A stretch of 64,000 bases of DNA from an uncultured Dongia sp. (GTDB taxonomy: Bacteria > Pseudomonadota > Alphaproteobacteria > Dongiales > Dongiaceae): the NCBI RefSeq assembly GCF_936916975.1, contig NZ_CAKZGO010000021.1, positions 1-64,000 of the forward strand, in the 5' to 3' direction. This document shows, in pieces, positions 52,193 to 61,721 of the stretch. Both the position numbers and the translations under genes were made by a program. The notes under the pieces are model-generated. The model saw only the letters and a list, made by a program, of their open reading frames with translations. It did no database searches and was not told the DNA's origin. The first letter of the stretch is position 1. Each line of letters opens with the position of its first letter.

Positions 52193-53083
52193 ATGAACTA
52201 CGAAGTGATCGTCACCTGCGCCGTCACCGGTGCCGGCGATACCGTCGGCAAGCATCCGGCCATTCCCGTGACGCCCAAGCAGATCGCCGATGCTGCTATC
52301 GAGGCCGCCAAGGCCGGCGCCACGGTGGCGCATTGCCATGTGCGCGATCCGGAGACTGGCAAGGGCAGCCGCGATGTGAACCTCTATCGCGAAGTGGTCG
52401 ACCGCATCCGGTCGTCGGGCACCGACGTGATCATCAACCTCACCGCTGGTATGGGCGGTGATCTTGAAATCGGCGCTGGCGAAGAGCCGTTCAAGTTCGG
52501 CAAGGCCACCGATCTCGTCGGTCCGATGGAGCGCCTGGCGCATGTCGAAGCCCTGCTGCCGGAAATCTGCACGCTGGATTGCGGCACGCTCAATTTCGGT
52601 GATGGCAACTACACCTATATCTCGACGCCCAACATGCTGCGTGCTGGCGCCAAGAAGGTACAGGAACTGGGTGTGAAGGCGGAGCTCGAAATCTTCGATA
52701 CCGGCCATCTCTGGTTTGCCAAGCAGATGCAGAAGGAAGGCCTGCTCGGCGACAACCCGATGTTCCAGCTGTGCCTGGGGATTCCGTGGGGGGCGCCTGC
52801 CGACACCACCACGATGAAGGCAATGGTCGATAACCTGCCTGCTGGCGCTATCTGGGCCGGGTTCGGCATCGGTCGCATGCAGATGCCGATGCTGGCGCAG
52901 GCTTTGCTGCTCGGCGGCCATGTACGCGTCGGTCTCGAAGACAATATCTGGCTCGACAAGGGTGTGCCGGCCTCGAACGCGTCGCTCACCGATCGTGCCT
53001 GCGAAATCATTTCGCGCCTCGGCGCCCGACCCCTCACCCCGGCCGAAGGCCGCAAGAAGCTCGGCCTCAAGACCCGCGGCTAA
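52193..53083 (+). CDS. BKACE family 3-keto acid cleavage enzyme, predicted dehydrocarnitine cleavage enzyme
   Basis: A TIM-barrel protein of 296 residues of the beta-keto acid cleavage enzyme family, which condenses a 3-keto acid with acetyl-CoA to give acetoacetate and a new CoA thioester. The zinc-binding His pair is in [12 protein letters not shown] (H47, H49), a further metal residue lies in [12 protein letters not shown] (Glu) and [12 protein letters not shown] holds the substrate loop. In the carnitine operon it should split 3-dehydrocarnitine and acetyl-CoA into betainyl-CoA and acetoacetate. The ribosome site is AAAGAG. It is followed 20 bases later by carnitine dehydrogenase. Confidence 0.92.
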   Translation: MNYEVIVTCAVTGAGDTVGKHPAIPVTPKQIADAAIEAAKAGATVAHCHVRDPETGKGSRDVNLYREVVDRIRSSGTDVIINLTAGMGGDLEIGAGEEPFKFGKATDLVGPMERLAHVEALLPEICTLDCGTLNFGDGNYTYISTPNMLRAGAKKVQELGVKAELEIFDTGHLWFAKQMQKEGLLGDNPMFQLCLGIPWGAPADTTTMKAMVDNLPAGAIWAGFGIGRMQMPMLAQALLLGGHVRVGLEDNIWLDKGVPASNASLTDRACEIISRLGARPLTPAEGRKKLGLKTRG

Positions 53084-53103
53084 TCCAGTAAGGACAGACG
53101 ACT

Positions 53104-54063
53104 ATGATCTCCGATATCAAGAAGTGCGCCATCGTCGGCACCGGCGTCATCGGCAGCGGCTGGGCAGCACGTTTTCTAGCCGCCGGTCTCGACGTTGTGG
53201 CGTGGGATCCCGGCAAGGGTGCCGAAGCGCAGCTGCGCGCCAACGTCGCCAATGCCTGGCCGGCTTTGGAAAAGGTCGGCTTGAAGCCGGGCGCCTCGCA
53301 GAGCCGCCTCACCTTCGTCGCCACCGTTGAAGAAGCCGTCCGCGATGCCGACTTCATCCAGGAAAGTGCCCCGGAACGCGAAGATCTGAAGGTCAAGTTG
53401 CACGCCCAGGTGACGGCAGCCGCGAAACCCGACGCCATCATCGGTTCCTCGACCTCCGGTTTGCTGCCGACCGATTTCTACAAGGAAGCCAAGCACCCGG
53501 AGCGTTGCCTGGTCGGCCATCCGTTCAACCCGGTTTATCTGTTGCCGCTGGTGGAAGTCTGCCCGAGCAAGTGGACGTCGCCGGAAGCGGTCCAGACCGC
53601 CATCGCCTTCTACAAGAGCCTCGGCATGCGCCCGCTCCATGTGCGCAAGGAAGTCCCGGGCTTCCTCGCCGATCGCCTGCTGGAGGCCGTGTGGCGTGAA
53701 GGCCTGCACATGGTGAAGGACGGCTACTGCACCACCGGCGAGCTCGATGACGCGATCCGCTTCGGCTTTGGCATCCGCTGGTCGTTCTTCGGCATGTACA
53801 TGATTTATCACATGGCCGGCGGCGAAGCCGGCATGCGCCATTTCATGGAGCAATTCGGCCCGGCGCTGGACCTGCCCTGGACGCATCTCAAGGCACCGCC
53901 GCTCACGGAAGACCTCATCGACAAGATCGTCGAGGGCACCGAGACGCAGGCCGGCAAGCATTCGATCAAGGAACTCGAGCGCTTGCGCGATGATTGCATC
54001 ATCAGCGTCATCAACGCGGTCACCGAAGCCAAGGCCAAGCATGGCTGGAAATACGAGGATTAA
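53104..54063 (+). CDS. lcdH: L-carnitine dehydrogenase
   Basis: A protein of 319 residues in the 3-hydroxyacyl-CoA dehydrogenase superfamily. It oxidises L-carnitine to 3-dehydrocarnitine with NAD. The NAD-binding loop is [11 protein letters not shown] at 10-20. The catalytic His139 is in [19 protein letters not shown], and [13 protein letters not shown] and [17 protein letters not shown] are typical of carnitine dehydrogenase rather than of acyl-CoA enzymes. The BKACE gene lies 20 bases upstream and a thioesterase begins four bases after its stop, which makes this assignment strong. Confidence 0.93.
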   Translation: MISDIKKCAIVGTGVIGSGWAARFLAAGLDVVAWDPGKGAEAQLRANVANAWPALEKVGLKPGASQSRLTFVATVEEAVRDADFIQESAPEREDLKVKLHAQVTAAAKPDAIIGSSTSGLLPTDFYKEAKHPERCLVGHPFNPVYLLPLVEVCPSKWTSPEAVQTAIAFYKSLGMRPLHVRKEVPGFLADRLLEAVWREGLHMVKDGYCTTGELDDAIRFGFGIRWSFFGMYMIYHMAGGEAGMRHFMEQFGPALDLPWTHLKAPPLTEDLIDKIVEGTETQAGKHSIKELERLRDDCIISVINAVTEAKAKHGWKYED

Positions 54064-54066
54064 GGG

Positions 54067-54549
54067 ATGAGCGCCCCGCTCCGCCTGCATCGCGAGGTGG
54101 TCCAGCCTGGCTGGGTCGACTACAACAACCACCTCAACGACGCCTATTATCTGGTGATCCTCAGCCATGCGACGGATGCGCTGATGGATCATATCGGGCT
54201 CGATGCGGCGGGGCGGGAACGCACCAAATGTTCGCTCTTCACGGCGGAGCTCCACCTCAACTACGTCAAGGAAGTGAAGGGTGGTGCCGCCGTCCGGGTG
54301 GATACGCAGATCCTGGGGCTGGATGCAAAGCGGTTGCACATCTTTCACACGCTCCACGTCGGTGACGAGGCGGATGCCGCGGCGACCAATGAACAGATGC
54401 TCCTGCACATGGATATGACCGGTCCGCGCGTGGCGCCGTTCCAGCCGGATGTCTTGGCCACACTGGAAGGTATCGCCAAAGATCATGCGAGTTTGGCCAA
54501 GCCGGTGAATGCCGGCCGGTCGATTGGGCTACCGCCTAAAAAAGGGTGA
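54067..54549 (+). CDS. Hotdog-fold thioesterase, predicted betainyl-CoA thioesterase
   Basis: A protein of 160 residues with the 4-hydroxybenzoyl-CoA thioesterase fold. The active region is GWVDYNNHLNDAYYLVILSH: the Asp and the NHLN stretch lie at the start of the central helix. FTAELHLNYVKEVKGGAAV and RVDTQILGLDAKRLHIFHTL are the beta sheet strands. From its position after carnitine dehydrogenase it should release CoA from betainyl-CoA to give glycine betaine. Some carnitine operons carry this as a fused domain; here it is separate. Its stop lies six bases before the next ATG. Confidence 0.88.
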   Translation: MSAPLRLHREVVQPGWVDYNNHLNDAYYLVILSHATDALMDHIGLDAAGRERTKCSLFTAELHLNYVKEVKGGAAVRVDTQILGLDAKRLHIFHTLHVGDEADAAATNEQMLLHMDMTGPRVAPFQPDVLATLEGIAKDHASLAKPVNAGRSIGLPPKKG

Positions 54550-54554
54550 CGACG

Positions 54555-55715
54555 ATGAATTTCGGATTGACCAGCGAGCAGCAAATGCTCGTCGATGCCA
54601 CGCGCGCCTTTGTCGAAGCCGAACTCGTGCCTTATGAGAACGAGGTCGAGAAGACGGATAAGGTCCGCCCGGAACTCATTCATCAGATCCACGAGCGCGC
54701 TATCAAATCCGGTTTCTATGCCCCGAATATGCCGGAGGAACTGGGCGGTGGTGGCCTCGATCACGTGGCCCTCACCCTGCTGGAACGCGAATTGGGCCGG
54801 ACCAGCTATGCACTGCAATATGCTGTGCATCGTCCCAGCAACATCCTGCGCGCCTGCAATGACGAGCAGAAGGAACGCTATCTGCTGCCGACCATCCGCG
54901 GCGAGCGCATTGAGTGCCTCGGCATCACCGAGCCAGATGCCGGCTCCGACGTCCGCTCAATGAAGACCCGCGCTGAGGCTCAGGGGGACGATTTCGTCCT
55001 CAACGGCACCAAGCACTTCATTTCATACGCCGATGTCGCCGATTACATCATCCTGTTCGCGGCCTCCGGCATCGAGGAAACCAAGCGTGGCCCCAAGAAG
55101 CTGATTACAAGCTTTCTCATCGACAAGGACACACCCGGCTTGGAAGTTCGCATGGGCTCGCGCTCGGTCAGCCATCGCGGCTTTCATCATTGCGAACTGA
55201 ATTTCACCGACTGCCGGGTGCATAAGCGCCAGATCCTGGGCGAGGTTCACCATGGCTTCGATGTCGCCAATACCTGGCTGGGTGCCACCCGCCTCACCGT
55301 CGCAGCGCAATGCGTCGGCCGCGCGCAACGTGCCATGGAGATGGCAATCAACTGGGCTGCCACGCGCAAGCAGTTCGGCCAGGCCATCGGCAAATTCCAG
55401 GGCGTCTCGTTCAAGCTTGCCGACATGGCGACGGAGATTGAGGCTGCGAACCTGCTGACGCTGCAGGCGGCGTGGAAGACGGTCGAAGGAACGGTCCAGG
55501 ACCAGGACTATGCCATCGCCAAGCTGTTCGCGACGGAAATGCTGTCCCGCGTCACCGACCAAGCCGTGCAAATCTTCGGCGGCATGGGGTTGATGGAAGA
55601 AACCGGTATCGAACGCTTCTGGCGCGATGCTCGGGTGGAGCGTATCTGGGACGGCACGTCCGAGATCCAGCGGCATATCATTTCACGTGCATTGTTGCGG
55701 CCGTACGAGGCCTAA
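54555..55715 (+). CDS. Acyl-CoA dehydrogenase family protein
   Basis: An FAD enzyme of 386 residues. The start at MNFGLTSEQQMLVDATRAF follows an AAGGG; an in-frame GTG three codons upstream would overlap the thioesterase stop. The family landmarks are ITEPDAGSDVRSMKTRAEAQ (flavin-binding) and, near the C-terminus, QIFGGMGLMEETGIERFWRD with the catalytic Glu in WDGTSEIQRHI. In this operon it may oxidise a trimethylammonium acyl-CoA such as gamma-butyrobetainyl-CoA (CaiA-type), which together with the CaiD-like hydratase at 58821 would feed carnitine. The substrate is inferred from context. Confidence 0.9.
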   Translation: MNFGLTSEQQMLVDATRAFVEAELVPYENEVEKTDKVRPELIHQIHERAIKSGFYAPNMPEELGGGGLDHVALTLLERELGRTSYALQYAVHRPSNILRACNDEQKERYLLPTIRGERIECLGITEPDAGSDVRSMKTRAEAQGDDFVLNGTKHFISYADVADYIILFAASGIEETKRGPKKLITSFLIDKDTPGLEVRMGSRSVSHRGFHHCELNFTDCRVHKRQILGEVHHGFDVANTWLGATRLTVAAQCVGRAQRAMEMAINWAATRKQFGQAIGKFQGVSFKLADMATEIEAANLLTLQAAWKTVEGTVQDQDYAIAKLFATEMLSRVTDQAVQIFGGMGLMEETGIERFWRDARVERIWDGTSEIQRHIISRALLRPYEA

Positions 55716-55747
55716 ATATACTCGTAAAGATCGGGCACAAATACTGA

Positions 55748-55869
55748 GCGAAACACCGGCGAATTCGTCGCAAAATCTTATCGAGGCGTTAATGCACGAT
55801 AGGACCGGGGTCTTTTCGACGAATCCCAGCTGATCTTCACACACCGATATGCATATTCGGGTGTTTCGC
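55748..55869. repeat. Widely spaced perfect inverted repeat before the second adhesin
   Basis: GCGAAACACC (55748-55757) and GGTGTTTCGC (55860-55869) are exact reverse complements with 102 bases between. They lie in the 218-base region between the acyl-CoA dehydrogenase gene and the second adhesin, and could be twin operator sites. Chance occurrence in so short a region is a few per cent by rough estimate. Confidence 0.35.
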
Positions 55870-55933
55870 CGCTGCTGTTTCCTTGTCGCTGACATAGATG
55901 TTTCCTCAGACACTGATGAGGAAGACCGCCGCG

Positions 55934-58753
55934 ATGGCGCAGCTTGTAAAAATCGGCAAATACCTGGTTGAAATCGACGGCACCCATTTGGCGTTTTTTG
56001 ATGTCAATGGCAACCAGCTGGGCCTGCCTCAGGATCTTAACCAGGAAACGCAAATCACGCTGCCCGACGGCTCGGCGATGCCGGTTGAGCAACTCACCGA
56101 AATGCTCGCCGACGATCCCGGCGCTTTGGCCAATTTCGAGACCGCGGCCGGCGCGCCGGCCGACGTCAATCAGCCTGGCACTGAAGCCAATAGCGGGGGT
56201 GGTCGCTTTGCCACGTTCGAGGATCAGGAGGGCATAGGCGGCCTCAATGCAATCGGTGGCCTAAAGCAAACTGAGTCTGCCACCGGCAACGATTTGCCCG
56301 ACGACGGCGAGAAGCCAGGAGCGATCACGCAACTCACCCTGATCAATGTCGCACCGACGGTCGAGACCGAAGAACTGCGCACTCCGGAAGACACAAGCCT
56401 TGAGGGCTCGGTTGTGGGTGCAGATGCCGACGGCGACAACCTCACCTACATCCTGGTCGAAGCACCGCAGCATGGCGTGATTGAATTCCACAATGACGGC
56501 ACGTTCACTTACACCCCAGACCAGGACTACAACGGCCCGGACAGCTTCACTTACAAGGCCAATGACGGCATCAGCGACAGCAATGTCGCCAGCGTCGATA
56601 TCACGGTGCAGCCGGTCAATGACTTGCCGGTCGCTGACGACAATTCCTTGATCATTGCCGAGGATAGTGTGGTCAACAGCGCCGTCACCGGCAGCGACGC
56701 AGAAGGCGACGCGCTGAGCTTCAACCTAGTGGGAAGTCCGCAACACGGTACATTGGCGTTCAATACCGACGGCACGTTCACGTATACGCCGGATGCCGAT
56801 TTCAACGGCGCCGACAGCTTCACCTACCGTGCCAATGACGGAACGGGCAATGGCAACATCGCCACGATCACGATCGATGTCCGTCCGGAAAACGATCTGC
56901 CAGTATCAGAAGACGGCGCGGTGACACTTGCTGAGGACAGTATCGCCAACAGTTCGGTTCATGCCACCGATGTCGACGGCGACAGCATCACTTATAGCCT
57001 TGTCGATCAGCCGAAGCATGGCAGCATCGTTTTCCACGAAGACGGGAGCTTTACCTACACCCCCGACGCCAATTACAACGGTGCCGATGCCTTTACTTAC
57101 AAAGCCAATGACGGTCACGGGAATGGCAATGTCGCGACCATCGCTCTCAAGGTAACGCCAGTCGACGATGCACCGGTCGTGACCTCGCAGGGCGGCGAAA
57201 CAGATATCCATATCACCCGTGTCAGCATCGAGCAGAATCCGTTTGGCGACAGCAAGGTCGGCGATTATCTCGCCGCTGGCGGGGCTGACAGCAAGGCCGT
57301 CAATCCGAGCATGATCAATGGTGTCAATCCGGCCAATCTGACGTTGACCCAGGCGGCGGACGTCAAGGTGAGCTTCGTTTCCGAAGGCGCAGGCTACAAG
57401 TCCATGGTCGGCACTTACACCTTCGATGCCAAGGGCAATATCGACCCCGCTAGCGTCAAGTTCCTGTGGCTGGATGCGACGCAGCCGACGCAAAACAAGG
57501 CCGGCGGGGCCTTGCAGAAGGATTTCCTGGGCAACACGCAGCCGCAGGACATTTCCCTGGGTAACCTTGCCGCCGACACCAAGATGGGCTTCTTCATCAT
57601 CGCCGATGGCGCCAGCCAGTCCGACAACACCAAGGCCCTGGCCGCCATATCCGGCGTCGACAGCAAGAGCGACAATGCGGCCAAGGATCTGGCCGCCATC
57701 AATCAGCATGTAAGCTTCGTGAAGGATGCCAACGGCAATGGCCAGATCCTGCTCGACGGCAAGGCACTGAGCGGCAACGTCTACTTCACCCATGACAAAA
57801 CGCTGAATACCGACAATACCAAGAGCGATATCGAACATACGCTGTCCGGTGTCACAACCAAGGCAGACGGCAAGCTCTATGTCGGTTTCGAGGATCTCGC
57901 CGGCGGTGGCGACAAGGATTATGACGACGTCATCATCAAAGTCGATATCGGCGACTACAATGTCAACAAGCTGTCGCAGGTCTCGACGCAGCCTTCTGTA
58001 CATCTCAGCGATATCGACAGCACACATCTCTCCAGCGCTGTTGTGACGACCAGTGGCTTCCTGGCCGGAGACACGCTCAACATCCCGTCGAGCAACCTGT
58101 TCACTGTGACCAGCGTGGCTCATGGCACTGACGTGACCTACACCATCACGCCCAAGGCCGGTTTTGAGACGGTGGGGGCATTCGAGGACTTCCTCAATCA
58201 CGCCTTCTTCTCGACATCGAGTACCGAAGACGGGCACCGTACGATCTCCTATCAGGTCACCGATGCCGAGGGCGTAACGTCAAATGTTAGTGCTGCTGAT
58301 GTGCATGTAACCAGCAGCTACGAAATCTCCTCGACAGAACTAAATAACTTGAGTCATCTCGGGTCGGGCGATGACACGCTTTATCTCAAGAAGGATTTCA
58401 ACACGGCCCTCGATATGGGCGACGGCACGGATACCGTCCGTCTCCAGCACGGTAACATGGCGTTTGGGTCACATGAGGCAAAGCTGCTCGACAATGTCGA
58501 AGTGATCGACGCGACCGGCGCCGGCAACAACAAGGTCGCCATTTCCGCAGCCGATGTCCTCGACATGACTGATGGCGATCATCATCTGACCATCCTCGGC
58601 CAGAAGGGTGACTCGCTCACCTTGACCGGCGACGGTGGCCATACCTGGACTGTCACCGATCACGGCGCCGATTTCACGACCTACAGCTATGACGACGGCG
58701 TCCATCAGGCGATTGTCGAGGTCAGTAACCAGATGGCACAAACGGTCGTGTGA
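55934..58753 (+). CDS. LapA-like adhesin 2: retention module, three Big_9/cadherin-like repeats, DUF4114, RTX-like tail
   Basis: A secreted protein of 939 residues. The start at MAQLVKIGKYLVEIDG follows GAGGA (spacing slightly long); ATG 55898 or 55916 are alternatives. N-terminal module 1-110 has TAAG at 70-73 and GIGGLNAIGGL at 100-110. Three tandem repeats of about 95 residues follow (each with FTYTPD-type and DSFTYKANDG-type strands). A DUF4114-like domain with the signature VGFEDLAGGGDKDYDDVI comes at about 440-680. The tail has LGSGDDTLYLKKDF and DMGDGTDTVRL, RTX-like strands, and a C-terminal end typical of type I secretion. No signal peptide is seen, consistent with type I export. It shares the module with the giant adhesin. 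Confidence 0.9.
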   Translation: MAQLVKIGKYLVEIDGTHLAFFDVNGNQLGLPQDLNQETQITLPDGSAMPVEQLTEMLADDPGALANFETAAGAPADVNQPGTEANSGGGRFATFEDQEGIGGLNAIGGLKQTESATGNDLPDDGEKPGAITQLTLINVAPTVETEELRTPEDTSLEGSVVGADADGDNLTYILVEAPQHGVIEFHNDGTFTYTPDQDYNGPDSFTYKANDGISDSNVASVDITVQPVNDLPVADDNSLIIAEDSVVNSAVTGSDAEGDALSFNLVGSPQHGTLAFNTDGTFTYTPDADFNGADSFTYRANDGTGNGNIATITIDVRPENDLPVSEDGAVTLAEDSIANSSVHATDVDGDSITYSLVDQPKHGSIVFHEDGSFTYTPDANYNGADAFTYKANDGHGNGNVATIALKVTPVDDAPVVTSQGGETDIHITRVSIEQNPFGDSKVGDYLAAGGADSKAVNPSMINGVNPANLTLTQAADVKVSFVSEGAGYKSMVGTYTFDAKGNIDPASVKFLWLDATQPTQNKAGGALQKDFLGNTQPQDISLGNLAADTKMGFFIIADGASQSDNTKALAAISGVDSKSDNAAKDLAAINQHVSFVKDANGNGQILLDGKALSGNVYFTHDKTLNTDNTKSDIEHTLSGVTTKADGKLYVGFEDLAGGGDKDYDDVIIKVDIGDYNVNKLSQVSTQPSVHLSDIDSTHLSSAVVTTSGFLAGDTLNIPSSNLFTVTSVAHGTDVTYTITPKAGFETVGAFEDFLNHAFFSTSSTEDGHRTISYQVTDAEGVTSNVSAADVHVTSSYEISSTELNNLSHLGSGDDTLYLKKDFNTALDMGDGTDTVRLQHGNMAFGSHEAKLLDNVEVIDATGAGNNKVAISAADVLDMTDGDHHLTILGQKGDSLTLTGDGGHTWTVTDHGADFTTYSYDDGVHQAIVEVSNQMAQTVV
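56141..56152 (+). other. TAAG motif in the second adhesin (LapG-type cleavage site)
   Basis: Codons for T70-A-A-G73, the same motif as in the giant adhesin and in the same order relative to GIGGLNAIGGL (26 residues later). Cleavage is predicted only. Confidence 0.6.
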
Positions 58754-58765
58754 TATCCAAACAAC

Positions 58766-58806
58766 AAAAAGGGAGCGCCAAGCAAAAGCCGGGCGCCCCT
58801 TTTCCT
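58766..58806 (+). terminator. Intrinsic terminator after adhesin 2
   Basis: GGGAGCGCC (58771-58779) and GGCGCCCC (58792-58799) pair with one bulged base around an 11-12 base loop, flanked by AAAAA and TTTT. Placed 12-18 bases after the stop codon; it may also stop transcription of the convergent hydratase gene. Confidence 0.75.
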
Positions 58807-58820
58807 TGTCCTGATGTAAC

Positions 58821-59618
58821 TCAGCCGCCTTTGAAGTCGGCCTTGCGCTTCTCAGCGAAGGCCTTGACGCCTTCCTTGGCATCCGATGAGGAATCCGCTG
58901 CCTCATACGTCTTCATCGTACCGGAGCGGATCAGCTTGAAGCTGTCTTCGACCGACACCGCTTCCATCGAACGGACGCATTCCTTGAGCGCCTGCACGGT
59001 CAGTGGCGCGCCCGTGGCGATGGTGTCGGCCCATTCGCGCGCCGTCTCCATCAGTTTTTCCTTCGGCACCACCTTATTGACCAGGCCGTAATGCGCCGCC
59101 TCCTGGACCGGCATGCGGCGGCCGATGAGCAGGATTTCCATGGCGATGTTGTAAGGCAGACGCTTGGGCAGGCGCTGCACGCCACCCGAATCCGGCACGA
59201 TACCGAGCGGCAGTTCCGGCAGCGAGAATTCGACATGCTCTGAGGCGATGATGAGGTCGGCGGCCAGCGCCAACTCCCAGCCGCCGCCGATGCACAGACC
59301 GTTCACGGCAGCGATCACCGGCTTGTTGAGGTCCCAAAGTTCGGTGAGGCCCGCAAAGCTGCCGGGGCCGTAATCATGCTTCCACCATTTGCCGACCAGA
59401 TTTTGCGCCGCAGCGGCTTTGAGGTCCCAGCCGGCGGAGAAGATCTTCTCCCCGGCCGCCGTGATGATGCCCACGCGCAGATCGGGATCGTCGCGCAGCA
59501 GGCAGAACGCGTGGCCCAGCTTGCGTGATGTTTCGATATCGATCGCATTCACCTTGGGCCGATCGAGCGTGATTTCCAGTACCGCCCCCCGACGCTCAAC
59601 TCTAACGGCTTCCGTCAT
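58821..59618 (-). CDS. caiD: Enoyl-CoA hydratase, CaiD-like (carnitinyl-CoA dehydratase)
   Basis: A crotonase of 265 residues, length as in CaiD, interconverting crotonobetainyl-CoA and carnitinyl-CoA. It follows E. coli CaiD closely in pattern: ILEITLDRPKVNAIDIETS-type start, FSAGWDLKAAA in the oxyanion loop, VNGLCIGGGWELALAADL with the first catalytic Glu, LPLGIVPDSGGVQRLPK and later VQALKECVRSMEAVSVED. The two expected Glu residues are present. Ribosome site GAGGAGGG is strong. It is convergent with adhesin 2 and lies on the far side of that gene from the carnitine operon. Other hydratases are possible, but CaiD is the best fit. Confidence 0.88.
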   Translation of the reverse strand: MTEAVRVERRGAVLEITLDRPKVNAIDIETSRKLGHAFCLLRDDPDLRVGIITAAGEKIFSAGWDLKAAAAQNLVGKWWKHDYGPGSFAGLTELWDLNKPVIAAVNGLCIGGGWELALAADLIIASEHVEFSLPELPLGIVPDSGGVQRLPKRLPYNIAMEILLIGRRMPVQEAAHYGLVNKVVPKEKLMETAREWADTIATGAPLTVQALKECVRSMEAVSVEDSFKLIRSGTMKTYEAADSSSDAKEGVKAFAEKRKADFKGG

Positions 59619-59722
59619 TTAGGCACCCTCCTCCACTCACAAAACCTGTCGCCCTGCATAGGCGGCACACTATGGATTGGATGACGAATTCCGACAAGAC
59701 CCGCAGAGATTACGACATGCGC

Positions 59723-61006
59723 CTACTTGCTCATGCTGCGGCGGTCGCCTTCCGTCATGAGTCGCGCCGCCCGTCCGTTGGTGAGATAGGACCACAGCCA
59801 ATCGAGAGCCACCGAAAGGCGATTGCGGAAGTCGATCAGGAAGAAAATGTGGATCAAACCCCAGAACCACCAAGCCAGGAAACCCGACAGTCTCAACCAG
59901 CCGAGATCGACCACCGCCTCCCCTCTCCCGATCGTGGCGAGGTTTCCTTGATCGCGATAGCGGAATGGTGCGGCCGTAGTCTTGCCCAACAAGCGCTGGG
60001 CGATGAGGGCGGCGACAAAGTGCCCCTGTTGCTTTGCCGCCGGTGCAACACCCGGCACCGGCCGGCCGTTGGCATCCTCAACGACCGATGCATCACCAAT
60101 GACGAAGATGTCCGGCATGGCCGGGACCGAGAGGTCCGGTAGCACCTTGACACGGCCAGCGCGATCAAGCGGCACCTCGCTGCCGAGCCAGGTTCCAGCC
60201 GGCGATGCCTTGACGCCTGCGGCCCAGATGATTGTGCGGCATGGGATCGTTTCGCTGCCGAGCGTCACATGTGTTGACGCACAATCGGTCACCGCTGTGC
60301 CGGTACGCACCGTCACGCCCAGCCTTTCCAATCCTTCGCGCGCCTTTTGCGACAGCTTTTCCGGCATCGCCGCCAGCACGCGCGGTCCGGCCTCGATCAG
60401 GATCACCTTGGCCGTCGAGGTATCGATGTGGCGGAACTCTCCGGCCAATGTCCAATGCGCCAGTTCGGCGATGGCCCCGGCCATCTCGACGCCGGTCGGC
60501 CCGCCGCCGACCACGCAGAAGGTCAGCAAGGCCGTGCGCTCTGCCACCGAGGCCGTAATCTCGGCCCGTTCGAAAGCATCGAGGATGCGCCGCCGAATGG
60601 CGGTGGCGTCATCCAACGATTTCAAACCGGGCGCCGCGTCCTGCCAGGCATCATGGCCGAAATAGGCATGCGAAGCGCCGGTGGCGATGATGAGATAGTC
60701 AAAGGCGATCGGCCCGGCTTCCGGCGTGATCACCTGGCGTGCCGTAAGGTCGATGTCCGTGACTTCGTCGAGGATGATTTCGATGTTGCGCTGGTGCCGG
60801 AGGATGGTGCGGATGGGTTGCGCCACCTGTGCCGGCGACAAGGCGGCCGTCGCGACCTGATAGAGCAGCGGCTGGAACAGGTGATGGTTGCGCCGGTCAA
60901 TGAGGATGATGTCCGCGGCGGCCTTGCGCAGACCGAATGCCGCGGACAACCCGCCGAAACCGCCACCCAGAATGACCACCCGCGGCCGCCGTTTGCGATC
61001 GTTCAT
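59723..61006 (-). CDS. ndh: Type II NADH:quinone oxidoreductase
   Basis: A membrane-associated FAD enzyme of 427 residues that oxidises NADH and reduces quinone without pumping protons. Start at MNDRKRRPRVVILGGGFGGL, with GGAG upstream; the open frame upstream is not family-like. Motifs: FAD-binding GGGFGGLSAA, LYQVATAALSP, FCVVGGGPTGVEMAGAIAEL (second dinucleotide loop), TIIWAAGVKASP and DIFVIGDASVVEDANGRPVP. A hydrophobic amphipathic C-terminal section (LAWWFWGLIHIFFLIDFRNR) anchors it to the membrane. It is divergent from the sigma factor gene, with 76 bases between starts. Confidence 0.93.
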   Translation of the reverse strand: MNDRKRRPRVVILGGGFGGLSAAFGLRKAAADIILIDRRNHHLFQPLLYQVATAALSPAQVAQPIRTILRHQRNIEIILDEVTDIDLTARQVITPEAGPIAFDYLIIATGASHAYFGHDAWQDAAPGLKSLDDATAIRRRILDAFERAEITASVAERTALLTFCVVGGGPTGVEMAGAIAELAHWTLAGEFRHIDTSTAKVILIEAGPRVLAAMPEKLSQKAREGLERLGVTVRTGTAVTDCASTHVTLGSETIPCRTIIWAAGVKASPAGTWLGSEVPLDRAGRVKVLPDLSVPAMPDIFVIGDASVVEDANGRPVPGVAPAAKQQGHFVAALIAQRLLGKTTAAPFRYRDQGNLATIGRGEAVVDLGWLRLSGFLAWWFWGLIHIFFLIDFRNRLSVALDWLWSYLTNGRAARLMTEGDRRSMSK

Positions 61007-61082
61007 CCGACCGATCTCCTTCGTGTCAGCTTTTCCTGCCGGCATATTCGCTGGATTGTGGTGCTGCCACAAGCTGCGGCGC

Positions 61083-61721
61083 ATGAACCAAAGCGGCCAA
61101 GCATCCGTAGAACAACTAACCATGACTGAAATCCGCCGCCAAGCCGCCGCCATCCCGCGCAGCATGTCCAGTCCATCTGGCGGCCTGCCGCTCGACCAGA
61201 TCCTGGAACAAGTTGCCGCCGGCAACAGCCCCGCATTTGCCAGCCTTTACGATCAGACCTCCGCGCATCTTTTCGGCATTGCCTTGCGTATCCTAAGAAG
61301 ACGCGATTGGGCCGAAGATGCCTTGCAGGAGACATATTTGTCGATTTGGCGGAAGGCTTCCCTCTATCACCGCGACCAGGGCTCGGCCAAGAGCTGGCTC
61401 ACGGTGCTGTTGCGCAATCGCTCGCTTGACCGATTGCGCCGCGAGGCCGTACGCGGGAGTAAGGTCACCGGCGATCTTGATGACGACATACGCGACGAGA
61501 CACCCTCGCCGCTCGATCTGGCCTGCGCCGGCGCGACGGGGCGCCGCCTGCAGGAGTGCCTCAGTGCACTCGATGAAAGTCCGCGCCGCGTCCTGCAGAT
61601 GGCCTATTGGGACGGCCTCACCCATGACGAGCTCAGCGAACGCTTGAGCATACCGCTCGGCACCGTGAAGAGCTGGATCCGCCGCAGCCTTGGCAAACTA
61701 AAGGCCTGTCTCGACCTATGA
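61083..61721 (+). CDS. ECF-type RNA polymerase sigma factor (RpoE-like, SigK/RskA-type pair)
   Basis: A regulatory sigma factor of 212 residues (or 199 if the ATG at 61122 is used; neither has a good ribosome site). Sigma region 2 is SLYDQTSAHLFGIALRI and RDWAEDALQETYLSIWRKA with the DNA-contact helix; SWLTVLLRNRSLDRLRRE is the end of region 2. Region 4 is SPRRVLQMAYWDGLTHDELS then RLSIPLGTVKSWIRRSLGKL. It is coupled to the anti-sigma gene by a 4-base ATGA overlap (61718-61721). The pair probably autoregulates and may respond to envelope or oxidative stress. Promoters it recognises were not identified. Confidence 0.93.
   Translation: MNQSGQASVEQLTMTEIRRQAAAIPRSMSSPSGGLPLDQILEQVAAGNSPAFASLYDQTSAHLFGIALRILRRRDWAEDALQETYLSIWRKASLYHRDQGSAKSWLTVLLRNRSLDRLRREAVRGSKVTGDLDDDIRDETPSPLDLACAGATGRRLQECLSALDESPRRVLQMAYWDGLTHDELSERLSIPLGTVKSWIRRSLGKLKACLDL

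Noticed and set aside
53176-54486. A 436-codon open frame on the minus strand
   Set aside because: Antisense to carnitine dehydrogenase and the thioesterase; no family features.
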